This document shows, piece by piece, positions 33,768 through 44,860 of a stretch of 64,000 bases of DNA. This DNA comes from Sambucus nigra (taxonomy: Eukaryota > Streptophyta > Magnoliopsida > Dipsacales > Adoxaceae), in NCBI GenBank assembly GCA_949130495.1, contig OX422213.1:206973160-207037159 (forward strand). Direction: 5' to 3'. The notes beneath the pieces are model-generated. The model did no database searches and was not told the origin of the DNA. It worked only from the letters and a program-made list of their open reading frames with translations. The position numbers and the translations under genes are program-made. Position 1 is the first letter of the stretch. Each line of letters opens with the position of its first letter.

Positions 33768-35136
33768 TATAAGGATAAATTTCCAATTAAGTTAATTTGT
33801 ATGTATTGGCTTAATTTCGAAAAAATCTCTTTGAGTCATTGGGTTGAACTTATGTTTGTGTCCTTTCAAGCCTATGGCATTTTTGCTGAAGACGTAGCGG
33901 CCAAGTTAAAAGAGATCTCATCCTCTGCCTTGTTTCGTGCCACGTATCGTCATCAACATTCCAAGGATCTATTAGGTATGAATGGTTATATTATGTTGAG
34001 CTTTAGAGTTTATTTTATTAGGTGTCATAATTTTTGCTAAGCTATTTTAAAATGCCTTTATATTTTTTCAAATAAAATATTTTGATTCTCCTAGGTCGTT
34101 TTAATGAGATTCGGTGTTCGTTCGAATAACATCTAACGAGGTGGCCTTATGGTTTTGATGACTTCTCGTAAGAAGTTTCATTTTTATCTTGTTCGAATAA
34201 GATGGCTATGTCGTTCGAACGAGACTGCTTTACATTCGAATGACTGGGGCAGTTTTTCAAATATTGTAGTTTTCTCTTGGCAGTTTTTCTTCAACTTCCC
34301 CCTACTTTTTACATTCATCTTTATAGAGCAGGAGTGAAGTTTTCCAAATGAACTTTTCAAGACTTTAAAGAAAAAAAATTCTCTAAGAAGTCCATCCGTG
34401 TTTATCAATCATTTGAGATTAATGTTTATCAAACTCCAACCCAAGTTTACACCCAATTATTTTGATCCAAGTTTCGACATATATATATGATTTGAGATCA
34501 CATTTAAGCACTAGTTTTATCATTATCTACATCATTGAGGATTAATTCTTGCGGAGGATTCTGTGTTTATTGGTGTACACATGGTGGACTCCGTATGTAT
34601 GACGATAGTTGTGCCCCATCGGTGGACTCTGAGACGTAGGTGGACTCCTACATTGTCATTAGGTAGAGGTTGAAGGAATGAACATAGTCAAGGCTTACGA
34701 GGGTATTAAGTAGTTTAGAAAGTATTATGTCATGTCGTTTTGTAATTTCGTACTTAGTGGACTTATGGTTGGGTCGTCCGAGGTTTTTACCGTTGTGAGT
34801 TTTCCTCGCACATCACCGCATTGTGGTTGTTTATTTTATCTTGCAAATTCGCACCTAGATGCATTCTTAGGTTAAAAAGATAAAATTGGTTTAATTATAA
34901 AAATCATTTAATTGGTGCTTAATTAATTTGGGTTGTGTTAGTTTAAGAAAAGGTTAATTTGACAAAATTCATGATTATTTTAGTTTGTATAAATTTGAAC
35001 GTGAATTGAAGTTTTATTCAAGAAGAGAAAATTAATTTTGAAGAAATTAAAATTCGAAAAATTCCGAACCGTCGTCCCATTTTCCATTTTACAAAGTGGT
35101 ATCAGACCTTATAATTTACAAAATTCCACTCCAACG
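33768..35136 (+). repeat. 3' LTR of copia-type element
   Basis: 1369 bp, TATAAGGATAAATTTCC ... CCACTCCAACG. The inner TG has become TA and the outer CA has become CG. ORFs inside are accidental. Confidence 0.9.
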
Positions 35137-35141
35137 GATGG

Positions 35142-35639
35142 ATTATGCTCGTGTTAAATTGTATGATAGTTCATTCTTATGTTTGACATAAAATTCTTAG
35201 GAGTGATACAAATTTTGGGCATTTAAAAAGAGATATAAAAATATTTAATTTGAACTTTCACGTTTTCATCATTCGAAATTTAAGCAATGAGAGTCGATAT
35301 AATTTTGAGTTATAAAAGGGAATTTCGAGTTAGACCAATTAATCACAAGCTAGTAAAAAAGGGTAGACGAATCCGAAATCCTAGTAATCTCTCCATACTT
35401 GTTACATATTTTGTGTTTGAACTCCTTATTTGTTCTCATTTTATTCTATTTCTACGTATTATTTCTACACAAATATTGTCTAGTTAGAAAGTCATTAATT
35501 TATATGAATTGATCAAATCTTCGTGGGATCAACCCATACTTACATTAACTATATTTCAATAGACCGCGCACTTGTAGTATTTATAAATTTGACAACACTA
35601 ACAAAGGCTATGACCAAAAACAAAAACCAACTCTAACAT
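35142..35639. other. Unassigned flank
   Basis: The first about 70 bp repeat 28958-29025 (see the insertion target). The rest has no recognised gene; the words CGTGGGATCAACCCATACTT and GACCGCGCACTTG (35520-35575) are of a kind often seen in plant LTR retrotransposons. Confidence 0.35.
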
Positions 35640-36975
35640 TTAGAGGTGGAAGGGACTAATTTTGCATTCTTCTTAGTATCAATTTCAATCCTATCAAAAA
35701 ATTCCTTTCTTACCCATTTTTTACTCACACAATGTACCTCGGGTTTAGATATGTCATTAGGCATATTTTCTTTCACCTTGCCTCTCTTATTATGGTCCTT
35801 TTTTCTAAAAAAAGATACTTTTTTCTTTTAACGAGTTTATAAGCAACTTTATCTGAATAAAAAATACTTTGACAATTGTTATTGCTCACAAAAATTATAC
35901 CACGCTTATCATGATACAAAGGTAAGGTTGGAATGAGTAAAAAGCGAAATTCCCTCAAATGACCAAATTTGTGATCACATTTAAAATATTTTGGTCTAGT
36001 CATATGGGTTTTAGTTTAGGAACAGCCTTTTTAAAATATTGAACATTATTCAACTTGTAACAAAAATCCCTAAGGTTACCTCTTTTATGACAATAAGTAC
36101 AAATAAAGTCCTTCTTAGGTCTCTTATTATTAAACATGTTGTTTTTGTTAGCACAAATATGAGGAACAACACTTTTTCCCTTCAAATGATTGACAATTTG
36201 CTTCCTTTTAATTTGAGAATTTTTTAGAACACTTTCAATAGGTGTTGTCTCATTTGATGACGAAGGTTTGGCAAAGATTGTCTCTCCTATAAAAATATAT
36301 AATTTTTTAGAATCTAAGTTTTTTTTAAGATGTTCAATATTTTTTAAGAGATTGATATTGGATTCTTCACAGATTTGATATTCTTTTTTCAAATTGTCCA
36401 ATGAGATTATCTAATCGTTTAATTAGTTTTATCAATGTGGACAAGTATTTATCCACTTCTTTATTTTGGTCTTTTAAATCATCAAGAAAATCTAGCAGGT
36501 CTCTAAATTCAACATCAAGGGCTTTAATTTTAGAAAAGAGTACATGGCCATCAGCTTCCAAAACTTGGAAAAATCCATTTTCATCTTTTACAAAAAGAAG
36601 CTCATTGGAAATTTCGGTATTCTCATTTTTAAGAGTTTTGATCCTTTCTAATAAAATATAATTTTCAATGGACAACCGGAAAGAGGAAATGTCTTCACTC
36701 TTCTCAATGACATTTCTTCTTTAAATATTTTTAACTTGGAAGATAGAATCACATTGTTTTTCAATACTACTTTGGATCTATATAAAGCTTGTTGTAAGAA
36801 GTTTTGAGATCAACTTTTTAACTATATCATTACTACTAACATAAACATCTTCAATGTTAAAAATAGAGTGATTCAAAAAATCAGATGGGGTCACTACTAC
36901 GGTAAAAGCATGACAATTAGGTGAACCAATTAAATCATGAATACTATCATATATGTTATACTCCATCTTCAACAC
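35640..36975 (-). pseudogene. Ty1/copia gag relic (truncated element)
   Basis: Minus-strand pieces in order: 36975-36778 (MEYNIYDSIHDLIGS), 36675-36367 with coiled-coil character (LLERIKTLKNENTEISNELL), 36401-36000 with the zinc knuckle CTYCHKRGNLRDFC, in which the His of CCHC has become Asn, and 36003-35773. The knuckle is of the same kind as in the 29356-35136 element. PBS and LTR lie directly upstream on the same strand, so this is the 5' end of an element whose pol and 3' LTR are missing. Confidence 0.7.
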
Positions 36976-37020
36976 ACACTAGATCTACCTCAAGGTGATT
37001 AAACCTATAAAAGTGAGGAC

Positions 37021-37034
37021 TAGCTCTGATACCA
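37021..37034 (-). promoter_or_regulatory. Primer binding site, tRNA-iMet
   Basis: The minus strand reads TGGTATCAGAGCTA, a perfect copia-type primer site, 2 bp inside the LTR end. Confidence 0.88.
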
Positions 37035-37036
37035 GT

Positions 37037-38680
37037 TGAGAGTTCGTGTGCTCAGAAACAAGGAGGACAAAGAATACCTAATTAAAAATTTCTTATCAAA
37101 CAGAAACAAGATTTTCCTTTAATTTGTTGTTATGGGTAAACAAAAACACCTAAGGTCATTGTGACAAATTATTTACCAAATAGATTAGCCAAATTTTATT
37201 TTCAATTTTAGGTGATTTAATCTAAGTGCGAAAAAGGTAAATAATACAACACAACACCAAGACGTACAAGGAAAAACCCACAACGAGAAAAAACCTCGGA
37301 CCGAGATAATAAAAAATCTAATATGGTAGAATATTACAACTAGAAGAAAAAGACTTACAACAACATGATACCATGACCGACTATAAATTCCTTCCCACCA
37401 TATCCTCCATGAAAAGTGTTGAAAGTTGAAGAACATTACACAACTGCGATCGGTTCTGGTCCGCGACCAATGTCGTAAAATGATATGCCAACTAATTTCT
37501 TATTTTAAAGTTTGATAAAACTATGTGTTGTTCTAATGAAACAAATGAGAAGACATCAATGTGTATATATACTTCCTAAGATGTGAAATTTCTAAAGGTT
37601 GAGGGAAGTGAATAAAAGTGTTTAGCAACACAAAATAATCTCACAAAATATTTTTTAAGATATTAAAAATCTAAAATCATACAAGAAAAAATTAAAAAGA
37701 GATTTGTTCAAGGATTAATAGGGAAGTAATGAAACCTCAAAAATATTTTGGATCAAATTTTTAAAACATAAATATCTCTAAAATACAAAGAAAGTTTTGC
37801 ACTCTAGAAAATATTATGATGAAATCATGAGGTAAAAATCTTTTAAAAAATGTTAGCTTGTTTATGGGAAAAGAAGAGCTAAATAGCGATTTCAAATATG
37901 TGGCCACAAGTCTAAGAGGCCCTAAACTATTCTAGTCTACAAAAATAAGTTGTTTCCCCAACCCATCAAAATATATGGTACGGAAAGAGGATCCACACAT
38001 TTTAAGAATCAATCTTTTAAAAAGATCTCCTTTTTAAGCCAGATCTGCAGCTTCGCTACAACGAGGAAATACATTGTTGGAGCGAACCTATGGTGACCCA
38101 AGTTACAGGAAGTTCCAGAAATTTTTGGCATATTGATAGCATTTATCGCTGTAATGAGAAAAATCTTCGTTAGGGAAAGAAAAACCCTTGTTGCGGCAAT
38201 GGTGACAACAAAGAAAATTCATTCAACTAAACAAAAAAATCGCCCGTTTTCGCACGAATGAAGAACATAAAAGATCTATTTAGATTTTAAAAAGTCTTCT
38301 AAAAAATAAATAACTCCCATTTTAAAATGTGTTTATATTAGAAAAATATGTGGCATATGTATAAAGCATATTTCCAAAATCCCCAAAAGCATACCCACAT
38401 ATAAGTTTAACACATTTTCATGCTAAGAGAATCCAATTTTAGTTATGTTAAACCATGGGAGTAATATATCATATAACTCTATTACTTCTTCCTAAAGTGG
38501 CATTATCATGGATGCGTAAGGTAATGATGTCCGAATTAAGTTGATGCAGTCCGATGAATATATCTTGACTTGAAGCTTTCCTAAACTACCTCTTGGATTA
38601 GAGATACAAAGTGGGTTTAATTAATGGAATACGATAACCTAATCCTATGGGGAACTTTGAGTATCATGCATACTCTTACA
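37037..38680 (-). mobile_element. 5' LTR of truncated copia element
   Basis: 1644 bp; minus-strand ends TGTAAGAGTATGCATG ... CACACGAACTCTCA. Collinear with the LTR fragment at 10183-11540, which lacks about the last 294 bp of this copy. Confidence 0.8.
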
Positions 38681-39829
38681 AAATATAATATAGAATATAT
38701 ACACTCTCCCTAGCCCAACATGCTCACTACTAATTACTCCCCTCATATACAAACTTCTCCCCATTTTTGTCATGACTGAGACAAAGTAAAAAACTAAGGA
38801 TATGAAGAGATAATATAGAACTAAGCAAAGAAACGAGAGTAACCATGTTAATCAAACCAACCAAATGAAAGTAAACCATATAGTGAGTAATCAATTAATA
38901 TAAAATATACGCTAAATGGAATATATGATAAAAAAATCCTAAAGATAAAAATATGCATAATTATACCTGGAGATGCACAATATATCAAATCGAAAGATAT
39001 ATGACAAACAATATGATAAAAAAGCGATAAGAGTTAAAATAAAAGGAATTATAGGATTACATAAGATTTAGTAAATAAGAGTTAAAATCCCAACCCACGA
39101 ACTACAAAACCCAAACAATAAAAGAAAGTAACATCTATTCTAATTTCTTATTTTGTGATAACCATCGAATATCCTAAACACCTCTGAACATCTTTCAAGG
39201 TGTCCTCGACACGATTTAGTTGATTTTCGGTATCCTACTGGCACTCATCGAATAAACGTGAAGATGAAACTTCTACAGATGTCAAAAAAATTTATACTCA
39301 ACAAAAGTAAAAAAGATGCATGAATTCATAGAGATAGATATTAAAAAATTCATCCCATACAACTCTACTTGTAATTCATGCTAGGTCCGTTATATGTGCA
39401 AGAAGAACGCAAAGCACAAGGAGGTACTACATGTAGAGGCGCTAGAAGGTCATTGTATTTGCCTAACCGAGAAATAGATGGATATGATGGTATGATTGTG
39501 ATCTTTCCGCAACTTCATTTGGGATATGAAACTTTAACTTTTGAAGGAAAAACTCAATCAAGCGACCAGAGGATAAAGATTGAGACTTCATAACATCCTT
39601 AGAACAAGATATGAAACTTTAACTTCTGAAGGAAACACTCAATCAAACGACCAGAGGATACAGATTGAGACTTTATAACATCCTTATAACAAGGCATCAT
39701 GAGATTAAAAATTTGTCTCGTCAAATACATACTATAGAATTTTCTAACCACATACAACAAGTAATTATACTTAAAGAAAATATCATATAAGTGCATAGTA
39801 TTCAAATTATATGAGGATACACAATTTCT
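38681..39829. other. Unassigned AT-rich sequence
   Basis: No gene recognised. CT-rich tracts near 38720-38770 could be pyrimidine-strand PPT-like sequence of a copia element. It holds the 86-bp tandem duplication at 39523-39692. The ORF at 39378-39593 shows no known motif. Confidence 0.3.
39523..39692. repeat. 86-bp tandem duplication
   Basis: Copies start at 39523 and 39609 (GATATGAAACTTTAACTT); they share GACCAGAGGATA and ATAACATCCTTA and differ at few positions. Confidence 0.88.
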
Positions 39830-40250
39830 GCAACGAATAGTCTGGCGTATAGCTTGGCGGTGTAATCTGTCTTCACTAGAAAAAAATGATCCACATTCAT
39901 GAATCTATCAATGATGACCCAAATGGAATCATGAACTCTATGGGACCTCATAACTCCCATGATAAAATCCATAGAGATTATCTCCCACTTCGATTCGGGT
40001 ATCTCTAAAGGTTGTAACTCCCCTATTGATCTCTAGTACTCCATCTTTATTAGCTGACAGGTGGCACACTTAGATAGAAACTACGTAATGTACCTTTTCA
40101 TCTCGGCCCACTAATATTACATCCTTATGTCTTCGTATAACTTATCCCCTTCGGGATGCACCTTGAACTGTGTGCCTCGATCAAAACTACCCTTCATAAC
40201 TCAAGACCCTCTAGCATAACCAAACGCCCCTAGAATATTAATCCTCCATT
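39830..40250 (-). pseudogene. Integrase core fragment
   Basis: The minus strand near 40010-39850 shows WEIISMDF (family 'WE.ismDFi..LP'), then DSIWVIIDRFMNVDHFFLVK (family 'D.iWVIVDRLTKsAHFlpvk') and YTAKLYARLFVAEIV (family 'y....lA.lyv.eIV.lHG'). The sequence ends at the truncation point. Confidence 0.75.
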
Positions 40251-40349
40251 TTACCTAATCAAGAAGAAAGGAACCCCTCCTGATACAATCTCGTACACCT
40301 TCTCCTGATAGAAGGAGTCTGAATCCTGGGCTTGTATCACCCGTATCAC

Positions 40350-41800
40350 TATAGCTGGTGTAACGGCCGCAACTGCTAAAAAGGCATTTGAGAAATCCAT
40401 ATCAAGTGTGGCACTCCATATCTCAGCCTAAATTTTAGGTAAACTATCCTCATATTATGCCTATAGTGCTTCCAATGTAACTGTCGATTTGCGACTCAAT
40501 GCATCTTCTACCACATTCGCCTTCCTCGAATCGTATTGAATCGAAAAGTTGTAGTCCTTCATAAACTCCTACCATCTCATATGTTTAATGTTCAGATCCC
40601 TCTGTGTGAATAAATAATGAAGACTCTTGTGATCGAAAAACAACATAAACCTTTCACCTAAAATATAGTGTCTTCATATATAGAGAGCAAAGACTACTAA
40701 TGCTAACTTCATATCATGGACGGGGTAGTTGTCCTTATGAGGCTCAAGTTTGTGAGAACTATAAGTTATAAGTCTCTCCTCCTACATCAACACTCCTCTA
40801 AACCCCTGATGTTATGTATCCATATACACCAAATACTCCACGCCATGCCATAGTAAAGTAAGCATAGGTGTGATCGTAAGCCTCTCCTTGAGCTCTCTGC
40901 ACTCCAAACAAATGGTACTCCCTTACGGGTGAGCTGTGTTAGTTGTCCGACTATCTTTGAGAATCCTTGAATGAACCTCTTGTAGTACCCTTCCAAATTC
41001 AAGAAATTCCTAACCTCCGTAGTCATCATGGGCTATCCCCAATCCATAGTCACAGATACTTTGCTAGGATCCATCGAAATCCCATCCTTCAATACAACGT
41101 TGACAAAGAACTGCACCTTATGAAGCTAAAACCCACACTTATATTACTTAGCGTACAACTTATGCTTTCGTACATTCTGTAAAACCAATCCCTAGTGTTA
41201 TTAATGTTACTCCTCCGACCGAGAATACACTGAGATGTCGTTGATAAAGACAAGACAAACTGATCCAAGAATGGGCAAAATAACTTGTTCATCAAATCCA
41301 TAAACACCGCTGTTGACCTAAATGGCACGATCCATAACACGTCAGAAAGTCTGTCTTTAGAACATTCTCCTCCTGAATACGTAACTAGTGATACACTAAG
41401 CATAAATTAATCTTGGAAAAGAATTACGCGCCCCTCAACTGGTCAAACAGATCATCGATATGTGAAAATGGATACTTATTATGTATCCTGGCCTTGTTCA
41501 ACTCTCGATAATCGACACACAATCAGAGCAAACCTTCCTTTTTCTTTATAAATAGAAATAGAGCTCCCCACGTAGACGTACTCCTCTGTATGAACCCTTA
41601 ACTCAACAACTGTTGAATCTGCTCATATAACTCTCTTATCTCTAATGGAGATATCTAGTATTGTGTCCTCATAATGGGCCTTGCTCTAAATTGATGAAAA
41701 AGTCTATCTTTTATGATGGCGGTAATCCTGATACCTCATCAAATATGTCCATAAACCCCTGAGCAATTGGTATAAAATATAAAGACATGATGACCTCCTC
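40350..41800 (-). pseudogene. Reverse transcriptase and RNase H relic
   Basis: Clear RT thumb block at 41029-40900: TEVRNFLNLEGYYKRFIQGF, then IVGQLTQLTRKGVPFVWS, as in chromoviruses. Upstream FMDLMNKLFCPFLDQFV leads to the active site, where the usual FIDD reads FIND (Asn codon at 41240-41242). The N-terminal leader SGLPPS.KIDFFINLEQG (about 41740) matches 'GLPP.REIEF.IDL.PG'. The RNase H follows in broken frames (40350-40850). Confidence 0.8.
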
Positions 41801-42035
41801 AGTTAAACTCGCATTTACATAGTATGAGTGTGTTCTAGATTGTAAGGACATAATTCTCATGTCCGTTATCTTACAGTTTTGTATGTCATGCGCCGCTACA
41901 TTCGGCTACATCTGGCACGTCTCTACACGATCGCTCACGACGGCCTCTATCAGAATTCCAAGCATCAAGCATTCAACAACTCCTAAATGTGTCCCTCATC
42001 TGCCACAACGATTTCACGTTCCTTGATTTTAGGCA

Positions 42036-42917
42036 CAGAATGCAAGTGGAACGCAAGGGAAGTCAAAACAGTGAAACAAGGCTTGATAGGGAAGTTCAAG
42101 GGCATTTTCGTAATTTGACATCCATAGTTCGGAGGTCTGGTCAACTGGAAAGTTGAAGAGCTCGCCGCAACGAAGATACTGGAAGAAACGGTACCTCAAT
42201 CCGAGCTACGATGAAGAAGTTATGACCTTTTGAAGTTGGAGAAAATTCCTTGAAGAATGCTGTTTTTTTAACCCCATACCAGAATGGTACCACCAAACCG
42301 GTTCGGTGTACCCCAGAATGGGTTCGGTGTACCTGTACGCTGATAAGATTTTTAGAGTTTTAAAAAAGCAGAACTCTTCATATTTTTTCCTATAAATACC
42401 AACTTCGGGGGAGTTGTTTTGCAAGACTTTAGGAGATGAATTTGAGAGTCCAAATACATCTAGTCTTCATATTTTTGAGTCCCAAGACTCATGGTTTGAT
42501 TCACACATCCTTGCCAAACCTTTGTGAATCCTTTAGCAACCCAAGAACACAACTTTGGTTTGTTCAACCCTTGTGGAGGAGACCGTTCTTCTTCTTCATT
42601 GCAGCCCTACTGGAAAGGGATACTTCCAGCCGCGACTACAGAATCCGATACCCGAGGGTAATTCTTAGTCAACTTGTATTTTCATTGTAATCCGATTGTA
42701 ATCCGTTTTCTTACAAATTATAGTGAAAATAAATGGTTTTGCCCCTGAGGGGGATTTTTCCTTAATTGCATGTGTTTGAATGTTCTTGCGTAGATTATCA
42801 ATTTATTCAATCACATACTGCTGCATGTTTAGGGTTTGTTTGTGTTAAAAGGGTTTTTATATATAACTTGATCATTTGAACGCGAGCACACACTCTTCAT
42901 AGATCTCTCTCGAGCCT
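42036..42917 (+). mobile_element. LTR-like insertion in the chromovirus, type uncertain
   Basis: About 880 bp between identical 5-bp repeats AGGCA (42031-42035 and 42918-42922). It divides protease from RT, and chromovirus coding similarity resumes on both sides. It has promoter-like sequence on the plus strand (CTATAAATACC near 42390) and AATAAA near 42730, as expected of a solo LTR or TRIM. The ends (CAGAATGC ... CGAGCCT) are not TG/CA, so the class is open. The 84-codon ORF inside is probably accidental. Confidence 0.6.
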
Positions 42918-42924
42918 AGGCATA

Positions 42925-43235
42925 AAAACTAAAAAACATCTCATGTTCGGGATTAGAAAATGTGATCGTCTTCCCTCTACAGTCAATCTGCACGTGATGC
43001 TGCATTAACCAATCCATACTCAGTATAATGTCATACATCGACATGTCTAAAATTAATAAGCCCGCAGTAAAACAAAAATGATCAACCTTTATTTCTTCAT
43101 CCTTACAAACATGACGTAAGACAGCACCCCTACCCTCCCCTCTGGGGTTTCCACATGCATTGTAATATCGATAGTGATATCTAAAAATCTCGATATAGAA
43201 GCAAATGTATAATTAAAAAATGAGTTTGAAGCTCT
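42925..43235 (-). pseudogene. Protease C-terminal part of chromovirus-like element
   Basis: The minus strand reads DMSMYDIILSMDWLMQHHVQ then IDCRGKTITF, the conserved 'yDvILGMDWL..h.a.iDC..k.v.F' region of chromovirus protease; Gly of ILGMDWL reads Ser. Confidence 0.75.
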
Positions 43236-43238
43236 TGT

Positions 43239-44640
43239 TTAAAAAGAGTCATGCATAACTATCATATACATATAACGTATCCTCAATTGCCTAAGGTGGT
43301 GTTGGCTGATTTGACTAATAAACATCGAAGACACGATTATAATAAAGTTATGGGCGCCCCGGATCCAAATCTCTCGGTGGTGTAGATATCGGGTACTGCG
43401 ATGCTGGTGGTAATTTCTAAAACTGTTATGGCCCTTGAGGCTATCCCTGTAGAAAGTGACCCAGTCCATCATGAATGCCTTAGGTTACCTCCTAAAGGAG
43501 TGACCTTGCTCACCATAAGTAAAATAAACCCTTTCAAAATGGGCAGCCTTATTGGCGGACCTGCTGCCCCTGCCCTTGGGGTCTATCGTTCCCTTATTCG
43601 CCCTGAACCTAATATCCTTGGCCTCTCTGGCCTTGATATTAGCCCTGGTGACCATACTGCCCGCTGGCCCAAGTGGCCTTATCCCTAGACGATCTGCTAG
43701 CTTTGATCATCTCCTCTAAACCTCTTAGGAGGCTACTCCCCTTGAATCTAACCCTTCTCATATGACCGTGAGTTTTCTTGTCCCTTGGATGACTTACCAC
43801 TCTCAACCTTCTTCGGCCTCTGGATGACTCCAACCTTTACCTTATTTAGCTCCTTGTCCTTCGAGAAGTCTTGGTGGTCCTAATAATAAAGCAATGCAAT
43901 ATGCACTACCTGTGTATAGGGAGTGCAAGTAGGGTTTCTAAGCATCACCTATTTAATCCTCCATATTAAGACTCGAATGGATCTGTCTATCTTCCTTACC
44001 TTCAAGCTCTCAACGTATGGGGAAAAGTGTAAAATTAGAGTAAAGTCCCTCTCTTAATTAGCAATTATACGGTCATCCTGCTTCAGCCTGTCAAACAGGG
44101 CTCTCAAATGTGTCTACTGTGATGAAGGGAGATATTTCCCCTCAAACATCACCCAAAACTTTGAGATGGTCAGTTGCGACCTATCATCCTCAGTGATAAC
44201 AAACTCCCACCACTATAAATTATTTCCATCCAAATGAAAGTTGGCTAACATCTATCTTTGGATGTCAGTGCATTCTTTCGAACGTAGGTTCTTCTCAATG
44301 TCGTGCCTCCACTGTAATACAATAATAGGGTTTGTGGATCCCAAAAACTCTAGTGGATGTCGTTTCCCAAAGGCACTCTTGGCTAGCTCCTAGGAAAATG
44401 AGATATGAGGGGAAGTTACAGGTGCATCCATAGGTAGTGGTGGTAGTGGTGGATGCTCTTGGTGCATGGTTTCTATAATCACAGCCACGATAAATGTAAT
44501 AATGGTAGCCAAGTCTTTCGGTGCCACAGATGGTTCTTGTATCTGCTGAGGCTGTTGTGGCTACTACTGAGGTGAAGTTGTCCCTGACTCGACACTTAAG
44601 GTCGGTCTATGTCATGCTACTCGTCGTCACATGTTCACTA
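43239..44640 (-). pseudogene. Gag of chromovirus-like element
   Basis: Minus-strand blocks: a WRHDIEKNLRSKECTD-like start near 44320, LANFHLDGNNL.WWEF, a FWVMFEGKYLP block (family 'W..F...F...YfP'), LFDRLKQDDRIIAN, FTLILHFSPYVES, and a decayed zinc knuckle near 43520 where CFTCGEQGH has become YFTYGEQGH. Numerous stops. The plus-strand ORF 43401-43688 is a shadow. Confidence 0.75.
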
Positions 44641-44838
44641 TTTGAAAGATAGTAAACAAAATCGTATAAGTATACATACTAAAAAGAGACTACAATAATC
44701 TAAATGACAACCTTTAAAGTATCAACGAACGCTGCATAAAAGTATAATCAATTGAATATCATTTTAAGCATGAAATAAAAGAACTAACATGCGTAAACTA
44801 AATAACTTAATAAAAGAATATGAATAAACTAATATAAA

Positions 44839-44850
44839 CCTCTGATACCA
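44839..44850 (-). promoter_or_regulatory. Primer binding site, tRNA-iMet type
   Basis: The minus strand reads TGGTATCAGAGG, 10 bp from the inferred LTR end. Confidence 0.65.
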
Positions 44851-44860
44851 TAATCACTAA

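Larger units (their letters stand above)
29356..35136 (+). mobile_element. Ty1/copia-type element without pol, complete with TSD
   Basis: 5781 bp. LTRs 29356-30725 and 33768-35136; 5-bp TSD GATGG at 29351-29355 and 35137-35141. The PBS at 30728 is of tRNA-iMet type, the PPT AAAAGGGGAGATT precedes the 3' LTR. The 3.0-kb interior holds a gag gene and about 1.9 kb of non-coding DNA; protease, integrase, RT and RNase H are absent. A second copy at 925-4105 has the same gag-to-PPT layout. The LTRs differ at about one in eight sites over the first 200 bp (by eye), so the insertion is old. Confidence 0.9.
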
